Below, one piece after another: positions 28,306-37,591 of a DNA stretch of 64,000 bases; within the stretch, counting starts at the first letter, position 1, and each line of letters begins with the position of its first letter. The position numbers and the translations under genes are program-made. The notes under the pieces are model-generated. The model worked only from the letters and a program-made list of their open reading frames with translations. It was not told the DNA's origin and made no database searches. The DNA lies in assembly GCA_020061355.1 (NCBI GenBank), contig JAGUYK010000044.1, positions 62,001 to 126,000 of the forward strand, read 5' to 3'. The DNA is from Ignavibacteriales bacterium (GTDB taxonomy: Bacteria > Bacteroidota > Ignavibacteria > Ignavibacteriales > Melioribacteraceae).

Positions 28306-30612
28306 TTACTTAATCAATAACATTTTCCTTGTAGATGTATATCCTCCGGCTTGCAGGCGGTAAAAATAGATTCCGCTTGGAAGTCCGCTCCCATCAAATT
28401 TAACTTCATAATTTCCCGGTGGTTTTTCTTCGTTAACCAAAACAGCAACCTCGCTGCCTAATAGATCATATACCTTCAGTTTTATTGCTACGTGTCCGCT
28501 CGTCTCTGCAGGAATTGAATATTTGATTGTAGTTGTTGGATTGAATGGATTAGGATAGTTCTGTAAAAGATTGTAATTAATCTGTAATTGAGTTTCATTA
28601 TCATTCACACTGGAAATAATTGTCTCATACTCTCGATAAAGAATAGTGAACCCATCTCCGGCAATCCAAACATGAGGATGTTTGTTTTCAATAAAAGTTG
28701 AAAAGCTATGAATTGTCTGCGAGGTAAAGGCGGGAATAATTTTTTCCATAAAAGTATTGTCATTGGTACCGAAATAAATTTTAAGAATTTCTCCTTGAAA
28801 TCCGGGACAAAAAACTATGATCGCTGTATTACTATAATACATGTTTGGCCCAATTGCTAGTAAGTCCTTAGCTAGCATAGAATTATACACATAGTAATAT
28901 TCCCAAGTTATTCCACCATCTCGAGTTCTAATTATTTCATGTGAATTCAAGACTACAAATCCATTCTGGTGGTTAAGGAAATAGATTGCTTTATCAGAAT
29001 ATATATGGCGGGAATATCTCATAGACCAACTTTTTCCAAAATCTGTTGATAACCAAAGCCCCCTCGAATTTACACCCCATAACTTGGAATTGTCGCTGAA
29101 TTTAACATCATAGAAAGAATCAAATTCCTGATTAATTGTATCCGGAAAATTATTCCAGGTTATACCTCCATCTGTAGTAGAAAAAATTGATTTAGACCTT
29201 GAAGAAGGCAATGAATAATCCATTACGTTATAAATAACTCCATTTAATTTATCATGAAATTCTACTTTGCCAAACATAAGAGAAGAATCAAAATTCACTA
29301 ATTCCCAGTTTTCCCCCCCATCAATAGTTCTAAATATTTGACTTTCGTTATTGAGCCACCCATTTAAAGAATCGGTCATTTTCAGAGAAACAGTTCTATT
29401 ATAATTATTAGACTTAGATATTGAGATATCTTTTTTGAGCCAACTTTTACCACCATTATTTGTAAAATATAATCCATTAGTACCTATAGCCCAACCATTT
29501 TGTCTATTGATAAAATCAATTTTAATTATATCATCTCTAATAGACTGACTAACAAGATTCCAATTTCTCAAATTATTGTTCATAACATATAAATCTCTAC
29601 CGAAAGCAAAACCTTTATTTAGATTAAGAAAATATATTTGATGTGCTTGATCATATGGCATACTAATGCTGTTTGAATTCCAACTTGCCCCTCCATCAGG
29701 AGAATAATAAATACTTTTTAGATTTTGTTCTAATAACAAAACTTTCGAAGTATCAAGACAAAAAATATCTGCTATACTCAAGTAAGAATCCGGAAGAATA
29801 TTAATTTTTTCCCAAACCTTTCCAAAATTATTTGTCTTAAATAAATCACTTTCATTCCATAGCCACCAAGTTCGATCATTAACAAAAACAATTTTTTTAG
29901 CAATAAAATTGAATCCGACCCATAGAGTATCCCAGGTCACTCCATTATCTATACTTTTTAAAACAAAGTTTACAGAATCTCTAATAATTCTACGGCTAAA
30001 AGCATTATCACTAGATCCAAAAGCGTAAATTAAGCTATCAGACATTCTCTGAAAGTACTTAACAGATCCATATGGTGTATTTCCATCATATGTTGTTGGT
30101 AAAGTGTTGAACCAATCTATAAATATAAAGTTGAATCTTTTCATTTTGTAGGTGGTAACCCACCGATTATAATAATTATCTAATAGTTTAATTTCTCCTT
30201 GATTTGTACTCTTAATTAGTAAATTATCACTTAATGGTTGGAAAGATGCTGCATCGACTAATTCTAAATATGTAGTTTTCCAAGTCTCCCCGCCATCCAC
30301 GGTTGATAAAAGTACACCTCCATAAGGGTTAACACTATATCGTGAAAACGCAAATCCTTTTTCATTTGTCAGGAACTTAATATCTTCAATAGAGCCCCCA
30401 GTTATATGATATTTCATTGACCAAGTAATACCTCCATCAATTGTTTTATAGATCGTTCCCCCTGTGTTTATTAAAAATCCTGTATTAGTATCTACAAATA
30501 CTATTTTCTTTATATAATCTTTTGTTATGTCAGGATAGATTAATGACTGAGAATAACTCTTTTGAATTAGAAGCAATATTAGTAAACCAAGATATTTTAA
30601 AATACTATTCAT
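28306..30612 (-). CDS. T9SS-secreted protein with YCF48/BNR-like repeats (768 aa)
   Basis: 768 aa. A signal peptide (about 1-21) precedes roughly ten repeats of the form xTxDGGxTW (for example KTIDGGITW, STVDGGETW, RTIDGGENW, STTDGGITW, RTRDGGITW), which form YCF48/photosystem-assembly or sialidase-like beta-propellers. The last 85 residues are a type A T9SS sorting domain: NYPNPFNPTTTIKYSIP, then YDLLGSEVAVLVNE and GLPSGIYFYRL, ending KMLLIK. It should be exported through the outer membrane and surface-attached or released. The substrate of the propeller is unknown. It is the last of three tandem T9SS genes. Confidence 0.85.
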   Translation of the reverse strand: MNSILKYLGLLILLLIQKSYSQSLIYPDITKDYIKKIVFVDTNTGFLINTGGTIYKTIDGGITWSMKYHITGGSIEDIKFLTNEKGFAFSRYSVNPYGGVLLSTVDGGETWKTTYLELVDAASFQPLSDNLLIKSTNQGEIKLLDNYYNRWVTTYKMKRFNFIFIDWFNTLPTTYDGNTPYGSVKYFQRMSDSLIYAFGSSDNAFSRRIIRDSVNFVLKSIDNGVTWDTLWVGFNFIAKKIVFVNDRTWWLWNESDLFKTNNFGKVWEKINILPDSYLSIADIFCLDTSKVLLLEQNLKSIYYSPDGGASWNSNSISMPYDQAHQIYFLNLNKGFAFGRDLYVMNNNLRNWNLVSQSIRDDIIKIDFINRQNGWAIGTNGLYFTNNGGKSWLKKDISISKSNNYNRTVSLKMTDSLNGWLNNESQIFRTIDGGENWELVNFDSSLMFGKVEFHDKLNGVIYNVMDYSLPSSRSKSIFSTTDGGITWNNFPDTINQEFDSFYDVKFSDNSKLWGVNSRGLWLSTDFGKSWSMRYSRHIYSDKAIYFLNHQNGFVVLNSHEIIRTRDGGITWEYYYVYNSMLAKDLLAIGPNMYYSNTAIIVFCPGFQGEILKIYFGTNDNTFMEKIIPAFTSQTIHSFSTFIENKHPHVWIAGDGFTILYREYETIISSVNDNETQLQINYNLLQNYPNPFNPTTTIKYSIPAETSGHVAIKLKVYDLLGSEVAVLVNEEKPPGNYEVKFDGSGLPSGIYFYRLQAGGYTSTRKMLLIK

Positions 30613-30651
30613 TACTTTTCAAAGAATATTTAATGTATAAGTCATATGATA

Positions 30652-32871
30652 CTATTTTAAAACAACCATTTTTCTACTTAAAGAAGAACTGCCTGTTTTC
30701 AGGGTATAGAAATAAATTCCGCTTGGTAATTTGCCGGCGTTAAACTTTACTTCATAGTTACCCGGTGATTTTATTTCATTAACCAGTGATGCAACTTCGC
30801 TTCCTAAAAGATCATATATTTTCAGAGTTGTAAAGACGGATCGTTGAGTCGTCTCAGCCGGAATTGAATACTTAATTGTTGTCGCCGGATTGAACGGATT
30901 GGGGTAGTTTTGGTAAAGTTGAAAATTATTCGGTATGATAATTTCATTTTCAACAGATGTAAAAACGCCCCCTGCATTGGTTGTTCTTAATATAAATCCA
31001 TTAGCGGCTATCCATCCAACAGAGTTATCAACAAATTTTATATGTCGGAATTGCGGCTTAGGACTAAACAGAAAGCTCTGCTCTTTCCATGACTTACCGC
31101 TATCAGCAGAATAAAAGAGTCCATCCACGTTTGAACACCAGACTTTGGCAGGATCACTTTTATGGAATTCTATCGAATTAATACCTCCTGTGTTGCCAAC
31201 TAAGACAGTGTCAAATGTTGCACCACCATCTTTTGTAATAAATATACATCCTTTAGTTTCATTATTGACAACATTATATGTAAAGCCAGCGGCCATTCCA
31301 AAATCAGCATTATAAAATTTCAAAGCATAGATTGGATTTATAAGACCGGTTGATTCCCAAGTAAGACCGCCATTAGTTGTTTTAAAAATCGTTTGCGGAG
31401 GGGGATTATAAGTTATTGCAGGTTTAAAATAACCGGTATTGATGTCAACAAAATCTATTCTTCTTGAATAATCAACAGTACCCCAGCCAATCATATTATT
31501 GTTTTCCACGTAATTCCAATTCTGTCCTCCATTTGTTGTGTTTAGAATTACGGCTGATGTTGGAACAACTTGATATTTAAGTATCCATGATTTTCCACTG
31601 TTCGATGTCTTGTAAATAGATCTATTGTGACTGAATGAAAATCCAACATTGCTATTAATCATTAAAAAATTTTTACCGATACTTTCGAATTCCTCGAAGA
31701 GATTTAGCTCCCACGTTGTTCCATTATCGGTTGATCTCAACAGTTTATTATCTTGAAAAATTATCACAGTATCACTTATTGCACCTTTGAAAACCTGCAA
31801 TTGCCTAATAAATTCATTTTCAAAAACCGTACTGGACCAATTTTTTCCTCCATCTGTCGTTCTAAGAAAATAACTTCTGAAATCCGAAGAAGAAATAGTT
31901 TTACTATAGTATGAATACCCGTTATTCTTATTAGTGAAGAAAATGCGTCTCGGAGTTTCAGTATCAAAAGTTTTTATAACGCTCCATTCATTGCCCCCAT
32001 TCACAGTCCCAAACAAAGTATGTTTTCTAGACGGATCTCCGATAACCCAACCGGTATCTTTGTCAATAAAATTCATACCAAAAATATTGAACTCAAGCCG
32101 AGAAGTTTTGTTTGTCCATGAAATTCCGCCATCTGTGGTTTTCATTACACCGGAGGAAAGCCGATAACCATTATTCTCGTCAAAAAAAATCAGCATAGTG
32201 TTAGCAGATCCAATCCCTCCGGCTAAATTCCAACTATTTCCCCCATCGGTTGTCTTACGCAGAAATGAATTATCATGAATCCAACCGACTGATTCATTCA
32301 GAAAGAATATATTCCGGGCATAGAAGTCAGGCGATGGTCTCGGTTGTTCAATCCATGTTTCACCACCATCGGTGGTTTTAAGTATAAAACTACCTATAGC
32401 CCAGCCAAGATTAGAGTTGACAAAGAAAATTTTAAGAGCGGAAGCGAGTTCTATTGCATCACCAAAAGCAACACCATTGTTCTCATCGAACATTTCAATA
32501 TAGGAAATGCAATTTGTCCGGGTGGAATCTTCGAATTGAATATTCCACGATTCTCCACCGTTTGATGTTACAATTATTTTCCCGTTTGCAGCAGCAAGAT
32601 AAATCTTATAAGGATTCACCATAGAAACATCACTAATCTCACTATCACCCGCGCCGTTTATATTTACAATTTTATGCCATGTAATTCCGCCATCCTTTGT
32701 AATGTAAAGGGCTCTTTCCGTTGTGGTAGAGAAAATGCAATTTTTATCATCGTAAGCATCTAACGAGATTGGATAATAAAATTCAGGCGCATTAACCTTA
32801 TACCATTGAGAGAAGAGGTTTACTGATCCTATCGTAATACTTAGAAATACTATTTTTAAAAAACCGTACAT
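30652..32871 (-). CDS. T9SS-secreted protein with YCF48/BNR-like repeats (739 aa)
   Basis: 739 aa. A signal peptide (about 1-21) is followed by about thirteen TxDGGxxW-type repeats (KTTDGGETW, KTTDGGNSW, KTTDGGISW, RTTDGGKNW, KTTNGGLTW and others), more regular than in its 768-aa neighbour. The C-terminal T9SS type A domain starts at NYPNPFNPATTIKYSIP and ends KMVVLK. Its C-terminal coding DNA is nearly identical to that of the 577-aa gene upstream. It lies 39 nt from the next T9SS gene. I infer a surface or secreted beta-propeller; no enzymatic motif was seen. Confidence 0.85.
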   Translation of the reverse strand: MYGFLKIVFLSITIGSVNLFSQWYKVNAPEFYYPISLDAYDDKNCIFSTTTERALYITKDGGITWHKIVNINGAGDSEISDVSMVNPYKIYLAAANGKIIVTSNGGESWNIQFEDSTRTNCISYIEMFDENNGVAFGDAIELASALKIFFVNSNLGWAIGSFILKTTDGGETWIEQPRPSPDFYARNIFFLNESVGWIHDNSFLRKTTDGGNSWNLAGGIGSANTMLIFFDENNGYRLSSGVMKTTDGGISWTNKTSRLEFNIFGMNFIDKDTGWVIGDPSRKHTLFGTVNGGNEWSVIKTFDTETPRRIFFTNKNNGYSYYSKTISSSDFRSYFLRTTDGGKNWSSTVFENEFIRQLQVFKGAISDTVIIFQDNKLLRSTDNGTTWELNLFEEFESIGKNFLMINSNVGFSFSHNRSIYKTSNSGKSWILKYQVVPTSAVILNTTNGGQNWNYVENNNMIGWGTVDYSRRIDFVDINTGYFKPAITYNPPPQTIFKTTNGGLTWESTGLINPIYALKFYNADFGMAAGFTYNVVNNETKGCIFITKDGGATFDTVLVGNTGGINSIEFHKSDPAKVWCSNVDGLFYSADSGKSWKEQSFLFSPKPQFRHIKFVDNSVGWIAANGFILRTTNAGGVFTSVENEIIIPNNFQLYQNYPNPFNPATTIKYSIPAETTQRSVFTTLKIYDLLGSEVASLVNEIKSPGNYEVKFNAGKLPSGIYFYTLKTGSSSLSRKMVVLK

Positions 32872-32898
32872 TTACTTCATCCCCTATAAATTAAAACT

Positions 32899-32913
32899 CC
32901 TCAAGAGGTTTTT
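32899..32913. terminator. Weak hairpin between two T9SS genes
   Basis: CCTC-AA-GAGG followed by TTTTT on the plus strand; on the minus strand it is followed by AGTTTTAATTT. The stem is only 4 bp and a loop of 2 nt is tight, so this is a marginal terminator candidate in the 59-nt gap 32872-32930. Confidence 0.25.
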
Positions 32914-32930
32914 ATAAAAAAATTTACAGT

Positions 32931-34664
32931 CTATTTTATTAAGAGCATTTTTCTACTGTACATAAAGCCGCCTGACTGCAATCTGTAGAAGTAGATTCCG
33001 CTTGGTAATTTGCCGGCGTTAAACTTTACTTCATAATTACCCGGTGATTTTAATTCATTGACCAGTGATGCGACTACGCTTCCTAACAGATCATAGATTT
33101 TCAGAGTTGTAAAGATAGCCCGTTGATTTGACTCCGCCGGAATTGAATACTTAATTGTAGTTGTGGGGTTGAATGGATTTGGATAATTCTGGTAAAGAAC
33201 AAAATTGTTTGGTATTTCGTTTTCCTCAACACCTGTGGCATAAACATATTTATAGATATCGTTCTTATAATCTTCCATAACTTGAGCTGCATATTCCTTA
33301 AGAAGTTGGATTGAATGAAGCCGGTCATTACCGGCATAAATCATCTGTGCAAATACGATTTCCTGTGTTTCGCCCGGTGCTAAATTGAATGGACCCGACG
33401 TAAGATTGATATATCTATCCCCTGCTGGCCGTACAACACCATCTAACCAACCCTGTCCTGTAACCGGATCACCGCTTAATGAATACATCGTTGTACCGCC
33501 GCCAAACTGTTCGGGGATCATAAACGGTTGATTAGTTAATCCTTCTATCCCCTGGAAATAGTTGTACCATGCTAAAGTCCCACGAAGATAATGACCAGGT
33601 GTAGGACAGTACCAGCCGGGACCTCCGCAATAAAAGTGGAAGAATGCAGTCATTGGTAAATTCTTTTTCCCTTTAACAAGCGCTCCATTTACCATTGCCA
33701 TTTCACTTGGAGGTGCATTAATTACCGGACCCTGCAATAGAACAAATCCTAATGCGGGTTGTTTGTCCTGGTAATGACTATCAATATTATCCGAGTTATA
33801 TACATACCCTAAATTTAGAGTGGAATCAGATCCGGCAAGGTCATCTCCGGCACCACCAAGATCTACATCAGAAAATAAATTTAAATACACTTCATATATG
33901 GTCTTGTTGCTTCTATTAGTAATCTGATACTTTCTGAACACAACATTATCCAGATAATTGTTTTTCTTATATCCCCAGATAGTACCCCTAAGTTCAAGCC
34001 CAATAGGGCCTGAGCCAGCCATACTATAAGTTTTTGTAGGATCCAGGTCATTTGCTATAAACCAGAGTGTTTGATCAGCATTTTTAATCCCGGCAATATC
34101 AACGTCCGGTTCATAGATTCCGTTTCTATTATAATCCAGGTATGGCGCACCATCATTTGCCGGCCATTCGTTCCAATCTTTTGCATAACTATTCTTTAAT
34201 TCTTCAAATGTTCCTTCATTCAATTTTATTTCTGATTCATAAGAAGAAGTTTTATAATCAGGACGAACACGATAAATTCTAACATTATCATAGACAGGAT
34301 TTTCAGCTTTTCCATCACTTAGAATTTTACCGGGTTGTAATCCCGATCTGTAATAACATCCGCCAACACGTATTTCTCCATTTACTTTCCCTCCCCATAA
34401 TAGACTGCTGGAATAGGATGCATATTTACCACTACCCTTTGGAAACTCAAAACCACTATTAAAATCCGGTGCTTCATCACTTATTCCATTGTTATTAAAC
34501 CATGTAGCAATATTGTTAATATTAAATCTTATGCCTGAAGGATTGCCGGAAATTTTTTGCAGATTGTTTGTCTTATCGCAAGGATCGTTTTGAGAGAAAT
34601 TGATTGATGAGGTTAAAACTAACATTAGAAAGAATAGCTTGATACGAATTATGCTACCTTTCAT
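32931..34664 (-). CDS. T9SS-secreted protein, Ignavibacteria-type surface protein (577 aa)
   Basis: 577 aa. A signal peptide (about 1-24) is followed by a unique, mostly beta region without the DGGxTW repeats (contains NDLDPTKTYSMAGSGPIGLE and FRKYQITNRSNKTIYEVYLN). The end is a T9SS type A sorting domain (NYPNPFNPTTTIKYSIP to KMLLIK). A strong AGGAGG lies 7 nt before the ATG. I do not recognise a catalytic family. It is first of three tandem T9SS genes; the weak hairpin and separate promoters may allow independent expression. Confidence 0.82.
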   Translation of the reverse strand: MKGSIIRIKLFFLMLVLTSSINFSQNDPCDKTNNLQKISGNPSGIRFNINNIATWFNNNGISDEAPDFNSGFEFPKGSGKYASYSSSLLWGGKVNGEIRVGGCYYRSGLQPGKILSDGKAENPVYDNVRIYRVRPDYKTSSYESEIKLNEGTFEELKNSYAKDWNEWPANDGAPYLDYNRNGIYEPDVDIAGIKNADQTLWFIANDLDPTKTYSMAGSGPIGLELRGTIWGYKKNNYLDNVVFRKYQITNRSNKTIYEVYLNLFSDVDLGGAGDDLAGSDSTLNLGYVYNSDNIDSHYQDKQPALGFVLLQGPVINAPPSEMAMVNGALVKGKKNLPMTAFFHFYCGGPGWYCPTPGHYLRGTLAWYNYFQGIEGLTNQPFMIPEQFGGGTTMYSLSGDPVTGQGWLDGVVRPAGDRYINLTSGPFNLAPGETQEIVFAQMIYAGNDRLHSIQLLKEYAAQVMEDYKNDIYKYVYATGVEENEIPNNFVLYQNYPNPFNPTTTIKYSIPAESNQRAIFTTLKIYDLLGSVVASLVNELKSPGNYEVKFNAGKLPSGIYFYRLQSGGFMYSRKMLLIK

Positions 34665-34768
34665 TGTTACCTCCTATAAAAATATAGAAAGGAAATTTGT
34701 TTGAATGTAAGTTATAAATATTAAAGAGAGATGCAACCCAAAAATATCAATATTAAAGCTGTTTGGTC

Positions 34769-35902
34769 TCAATCGATAAATTTGGTTAGTATCTCATCAC
34801 AAAGAGCATAACCTTTAGGTGTTAGTTTAATTAAAGAATCTTTGAAAAGGATGTATTTCTTATCTAACAATTCAGAAATGTAGTTTCGGTTTTTCGTCAA
34901 CCAGCTACCGCCGAAAAGATTTTTAAGCTCCGCAGTATCCAGTCCCTTACTCCGTAATGCAAGCATGACATACTCTCTCAATTTCTGAACCTCGGTTAAA
35001 AACTCTTCTCCTGCAACCGCATTTTTTTTCTTTGACACTGCTTCATTATAAAACCGGAGTGAAGAAAAATTCCACCACCGTTTACCGTTTATAAATGAAT
35101 GTGCGGAAGTACCGAATCCGAAATAATCCTTATACCTCCAGTAAGCATTATTATGAACAGACTCATATCCGGGAAGAGAAAAATTGGAAACCTCATATTG
35201 TGCGAAACCTTTTTGAGTAAGAAAGTCGATTGTCATCTCGTAGAGATCGGCATCATAATCTTCACTCTGCATTTTCACTTTTCCATCTAGAACCATTTTA
35301 TTCAATATTGTTCCGGGTTCAAGTATCAAGCTGTATGCTGAAATATGTTTTATCGGGAGCTCAATTGCCTGATCGAGGTTTGAATGCCATTTCGATTTTG
35401 TCTGCTTTGGTAAATTGAAAATCAGATCGATACTTATATTTTCATATCCGGCTGCTTGAGCATCACGGACAGTCTGTTTTGCAGTTTTTGAATCATGGAT
35501 TCTCGTAAGAAATTTCAACTCCGCTTCATCGAAGGATTGAATTCCAATACTGATCCGGTTAATTCCGGTGTTACGAAATTGTAATAGTTTTTCCGATGAG
35601 ACAGTGCCGGGGTTGGTTTCAATAGTAACTTCTGCATCTTGCCTTACATTAAACCTATTTTTTATTTCATCGATGATCTGCCCAATATACTCCGGGGTCA
35701 TAAACGATGGTGTACCGCCTCCGAAATAGATTGATATTATTTCTCTTTCTTCAGAAAATTTTTCTGAAAAGAAGGCAATTTCACTTTTTAATGCCGAAAG
35801 AAAAGAGGTTACATTTTCATAAGAAATTATGGAATAGAAATCGCAATAGATGCATTTATGATCGCAGAACGGAATATGTATATAGATAGCTGTTTCTTTC
35901 AT
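34769..35902 (-). CDS. hemW: Radical SAM heme chaperone HemW (coproporphyrinogen dehydrogenase-like)
   Basis: 377 aa from the ATG at 35902; an in-frame TTG at 35932 overlaps the promoter and is rejected. The radical-SAM cluster motif is CxxxCxxC (Cys13, Cys17, Cys20 in FCDHKCIYCDFYS), followed by FGGGTPSFM and GVQSFDE. The single cluster and short C-terminal domain (HemN_C, ending FID) fit HemW, which inserts heme into proteins, and not the oxygen-independent coproporphyrinogen oxidase HemN. A TAnnTTTG promoter lies 28 nt upstream. Confidence 0.92.
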   Translation of the reverse strand: MKETAIYIHIPFCDHKCIYCDFYSIISYENVTSFLSALKSEIAFFSEKFSEEREIISIYFGGGTPSFMTPEYIGQIIDEIKNRFNVRQDAEVTIETNPGTVSSEKLLQFRNTGINRISIGIQSFDEAELKFLTRIHDSKTAKQTVRDAQAAGYENISIDLIFNLPKQTKSKWHSNLDQAIELPIKHISAYSLILEPGTILNKMVLDGKVKMQSEDYDADLYEMTIDFLTQKGFAQYEVSNFSLPGYESVHNNAYWRYKDYFGFGTSAHSFINGKRWWNFSSLRFYNEAVSKKKNAVAGEEFLTEVQKLREYVMLALRSKGLDTAELKNLFGGSWLTKNRNYISELLDKKYILFKDSLIKLTPKGYALCDEILTKFID

Positions 35903-35929
35903 CTTCCAACTTGAAATTTCATTACAAAC

Positions 35930-35959
35930 CAAATTTAACTATTTTAATGATGACAACAA
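35930..35959 (-). promoter_or_regulatory. Bacteroidota-type promoter for hemW
   Basis: On the minus strand TTG (35959-35957), 19 nt and TAAATTTG (35937-35930) match TTTG-N(19-20)-TAnnTTTG. Transcription would begin about 20 nt before the hemW ATG. It lies in the short divergent region shared with the SCP2-like gene. Confidence 0.5.
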
Positions 35960-35976
35960 TTCAACGGACTAATAGG

Positions 35977-36366
35977 ATGAAAATTTTCAGTGCGGAATGG
36001 GCTAAAGAGTTACAACTCGAAATAAACAAGAATCAGGAATACAAAAACTCGTCTGAAGGATGGGAATGGGCGTTAATATTATCCATGTCGGAAACTAATA
36101 ATGATACTTCTGTTTATCTCGATCTTAATAATGGAGAATGCAGAGAAGCAAGATTAGCTGTAAAGGAAGATTTCGATAAAGCGGAGTTCATAATCAGTGC
36201 TGGAGCTGAAACCTGGAAAAAAATATTGAGTAAAACTCTTTCTCCCATGCAGGCAATGATGTTGAAAAAGTTAACCATAAAAAAAGGAAGCATGAGTGAA
36301 CTGCTTCCTTATGTTAATTCATTAAAAGAATTGTTAAACTCTGCAATGATGATTGCAGCTGAATAA
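35977..36366 (+). CDS. SCP2 sterol-binding-fold protein
   Basis: 129 aa from the ATG at 35977 (preceded by AATAGG); earlier in-frame ATGs at 35947/35950 would add an unrelated N-terminal tail that overlaps the hemW promoter. The C-terminal half (DFDKAEFIISAGAETWKKIL, then MMLKKLTIKKGSMSELL) matches the SCP2 lipid-binding fold: beta-strand, the conserved W, then a helix and a LxIxxG strand. Bacterial SCP2 proteins bind lipids or fatty acids, but the ligand is unknown. It is divergent from hemW and convergent with the outer-membrane gene at 36418. Confidence 0.7.
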   Translation: MKIFSAEWAKELQLEINKNQEYKNSSEGWEWALILSMSETNNDTSVYLDLNNGECREARLAVKEDFDKAEFIISAGAETWKKILSKTLSPMQAMMLKKLTIKKGSMSELLPYVNSLKELLNSAMMIAAE

Positions 36367-36378
36367 GATGAAAGTCAA

Positions 36379-36406
36379 CCTTGAAGATTGGACAAAACCT
36401 TCAAGG
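36379..36406. terminator. Possible bidirectional terminator hairpin
   Basis: CCTTGAAG (36379-36386) pairs with CTTCAAGG (36399-36406) across a 12-nt loop, between two convergent genes. There is no T run on either side, so its termination role is doubtful. Confidence 0.3.
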
Positions 36407-36417
36407 CTTGATTGAAA

Positions 36418-37497
36418 TTATAATCCGAGTGAAACACCTTCACTTGCAGTTTTAGTCTTTGCAATTTTATAATCCGCATTAATATTTATAGCAACAAGTT
36501 TAACATTAAGACCGACAACGAAACTGGTGGAGTTTTCGCCTTCTAATTCAAATTGTATTTTTGTCTTAGGTACCGGTACTCCGTTAATAGTTTCATTTGA
36601 CTGGTAATCATATTTAACTGTTGTCTTGGATGATTCAAACGTAACACCGGCATAAGGAGCAACAGAGATAATAAAACCGATTGTCTTGCCGACATAAATT
36701 CCAAATTGTTTTGCATTGCTTTCAAAGATATCACCGACTTTCATTTTCTGAACAAAGTAACCGATTCCAATATCGATTGGAAGCGGATTTGCCAGCCAGG
36801 CACCCGGATTATGAATTGCACCCGCACCAAAGAAACTAAATTTTCCCATATCCTTAATTTCTACACTTGGAAAATATCTTACGGATACATTTGTACCGAA
36901 GAGAGTTCCGACTGTCAATTGTGCTGCTGCTGTTGGGAAGATCGGAAGTTCATCAAGATATCCGTTCACTTCGGGAATCGACATCTCATATGGATTCAAA
37001 GTATAATTTTGACCACCCGACTGAATTGTCTTACCCGGAAATTTTACTTTTAATCCTTCATTTTTACTACCCACAATTGTTGGACCCGAAAAATTAACCA
37101 TGAATTGTGATTTGGTTAATTCATTTTTAAGGTCCGAATATTGTGGATGAGTCGGATTAATGCTTGATGCCTGTAATATCTGATCTGCTTGTGATGAGCT
37201 GAAATAGAAATCACTTGTAGAAGAAAAATTCTTTGCTGCATCGGAGAAGAAAGAACCCATACCAATTACTTTAAGACTGATATGAAAACCTAACTTAGAA
37301 GCCGGAGGAATAATGTTTACCCAGCCCGAATTTAAGTTTGAGCCGAAGGCAGAAATTACCGGAGCAACATATGCCTTTCCAACTGTGGATGATAATTTTG
37401 ATAATGTTGTTTCAAGATCATCCTGGGCTTTTAAGTTTTGTGAGAACGAAAAAAATAAAATTACAATAAGTAATGATGCGAAATAATTCTTTTTCAT
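36418..37497 (-). CDS. Predicted exported outer-membrane protein (DUF6588-like), function unknown
   Basis: 359 aa. A signal peptide (about 1-24, ending LKAQ) is followed by Gly-rich amphipathic beta segments such as PSVEIKDMGKFSFFGAGAI and VGLNVKLVAININADY, typical of an outer-membrane barrel. It resembles the DUF6588 group seen in Bacteroidota, but I am not certain of that match. TTAGGAGT lies 7 nt before the ATG. It is a single-gene unit between convergent SCP2 and recN. Confidence 0.6.
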   Translation of the reverse strand: MKKNYFASLLIVILFFSFSQNLKAQDDLETTLSKLSSTVGKAYVAPVISAFGSNLNSGWVNIIPPASKLGFHISLKVIGMGSFFSDAAKNFSSTSDFYFSSSQADQILQASSINPTHPQYSDLKNELTKSQFMVNFSGPTIVGSKNEGLKVKFPGKTIQSGGQNYTLNPYEMSIPEVNGYLDELPIFPTAAAQLTVGTLFGTNVSVRYFPSVEIKDMGKFSFFGAGAIHNPGAWLANPLPIDIGIGYFVQKMKVGDIFESNAKQFGIYVGKTIGFIISVAPYAGVTFESSKTTVKYDYQSNETINGVPVPKTKIQFELEGENSTSFVVGLNVKLVAININADYKIAKTKTASEGVSLGL

Positions 37498-37591
37498 ATT
37501 TTACTCCTAACCATATTTATATTACTGAGTGAATTTAATTAACTATTAGGTAGTTGCAAAATAATTTAAATAATATTTGTGTCCCTTAGCA

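Noticed and set aside
34739-34764. TATTTTTG box upstream of the 577-aa T9SS gene as a promoter
   Set aside because: The -33 element is 23 nt away and the spacing does not fit the other sites, so I did not list it.
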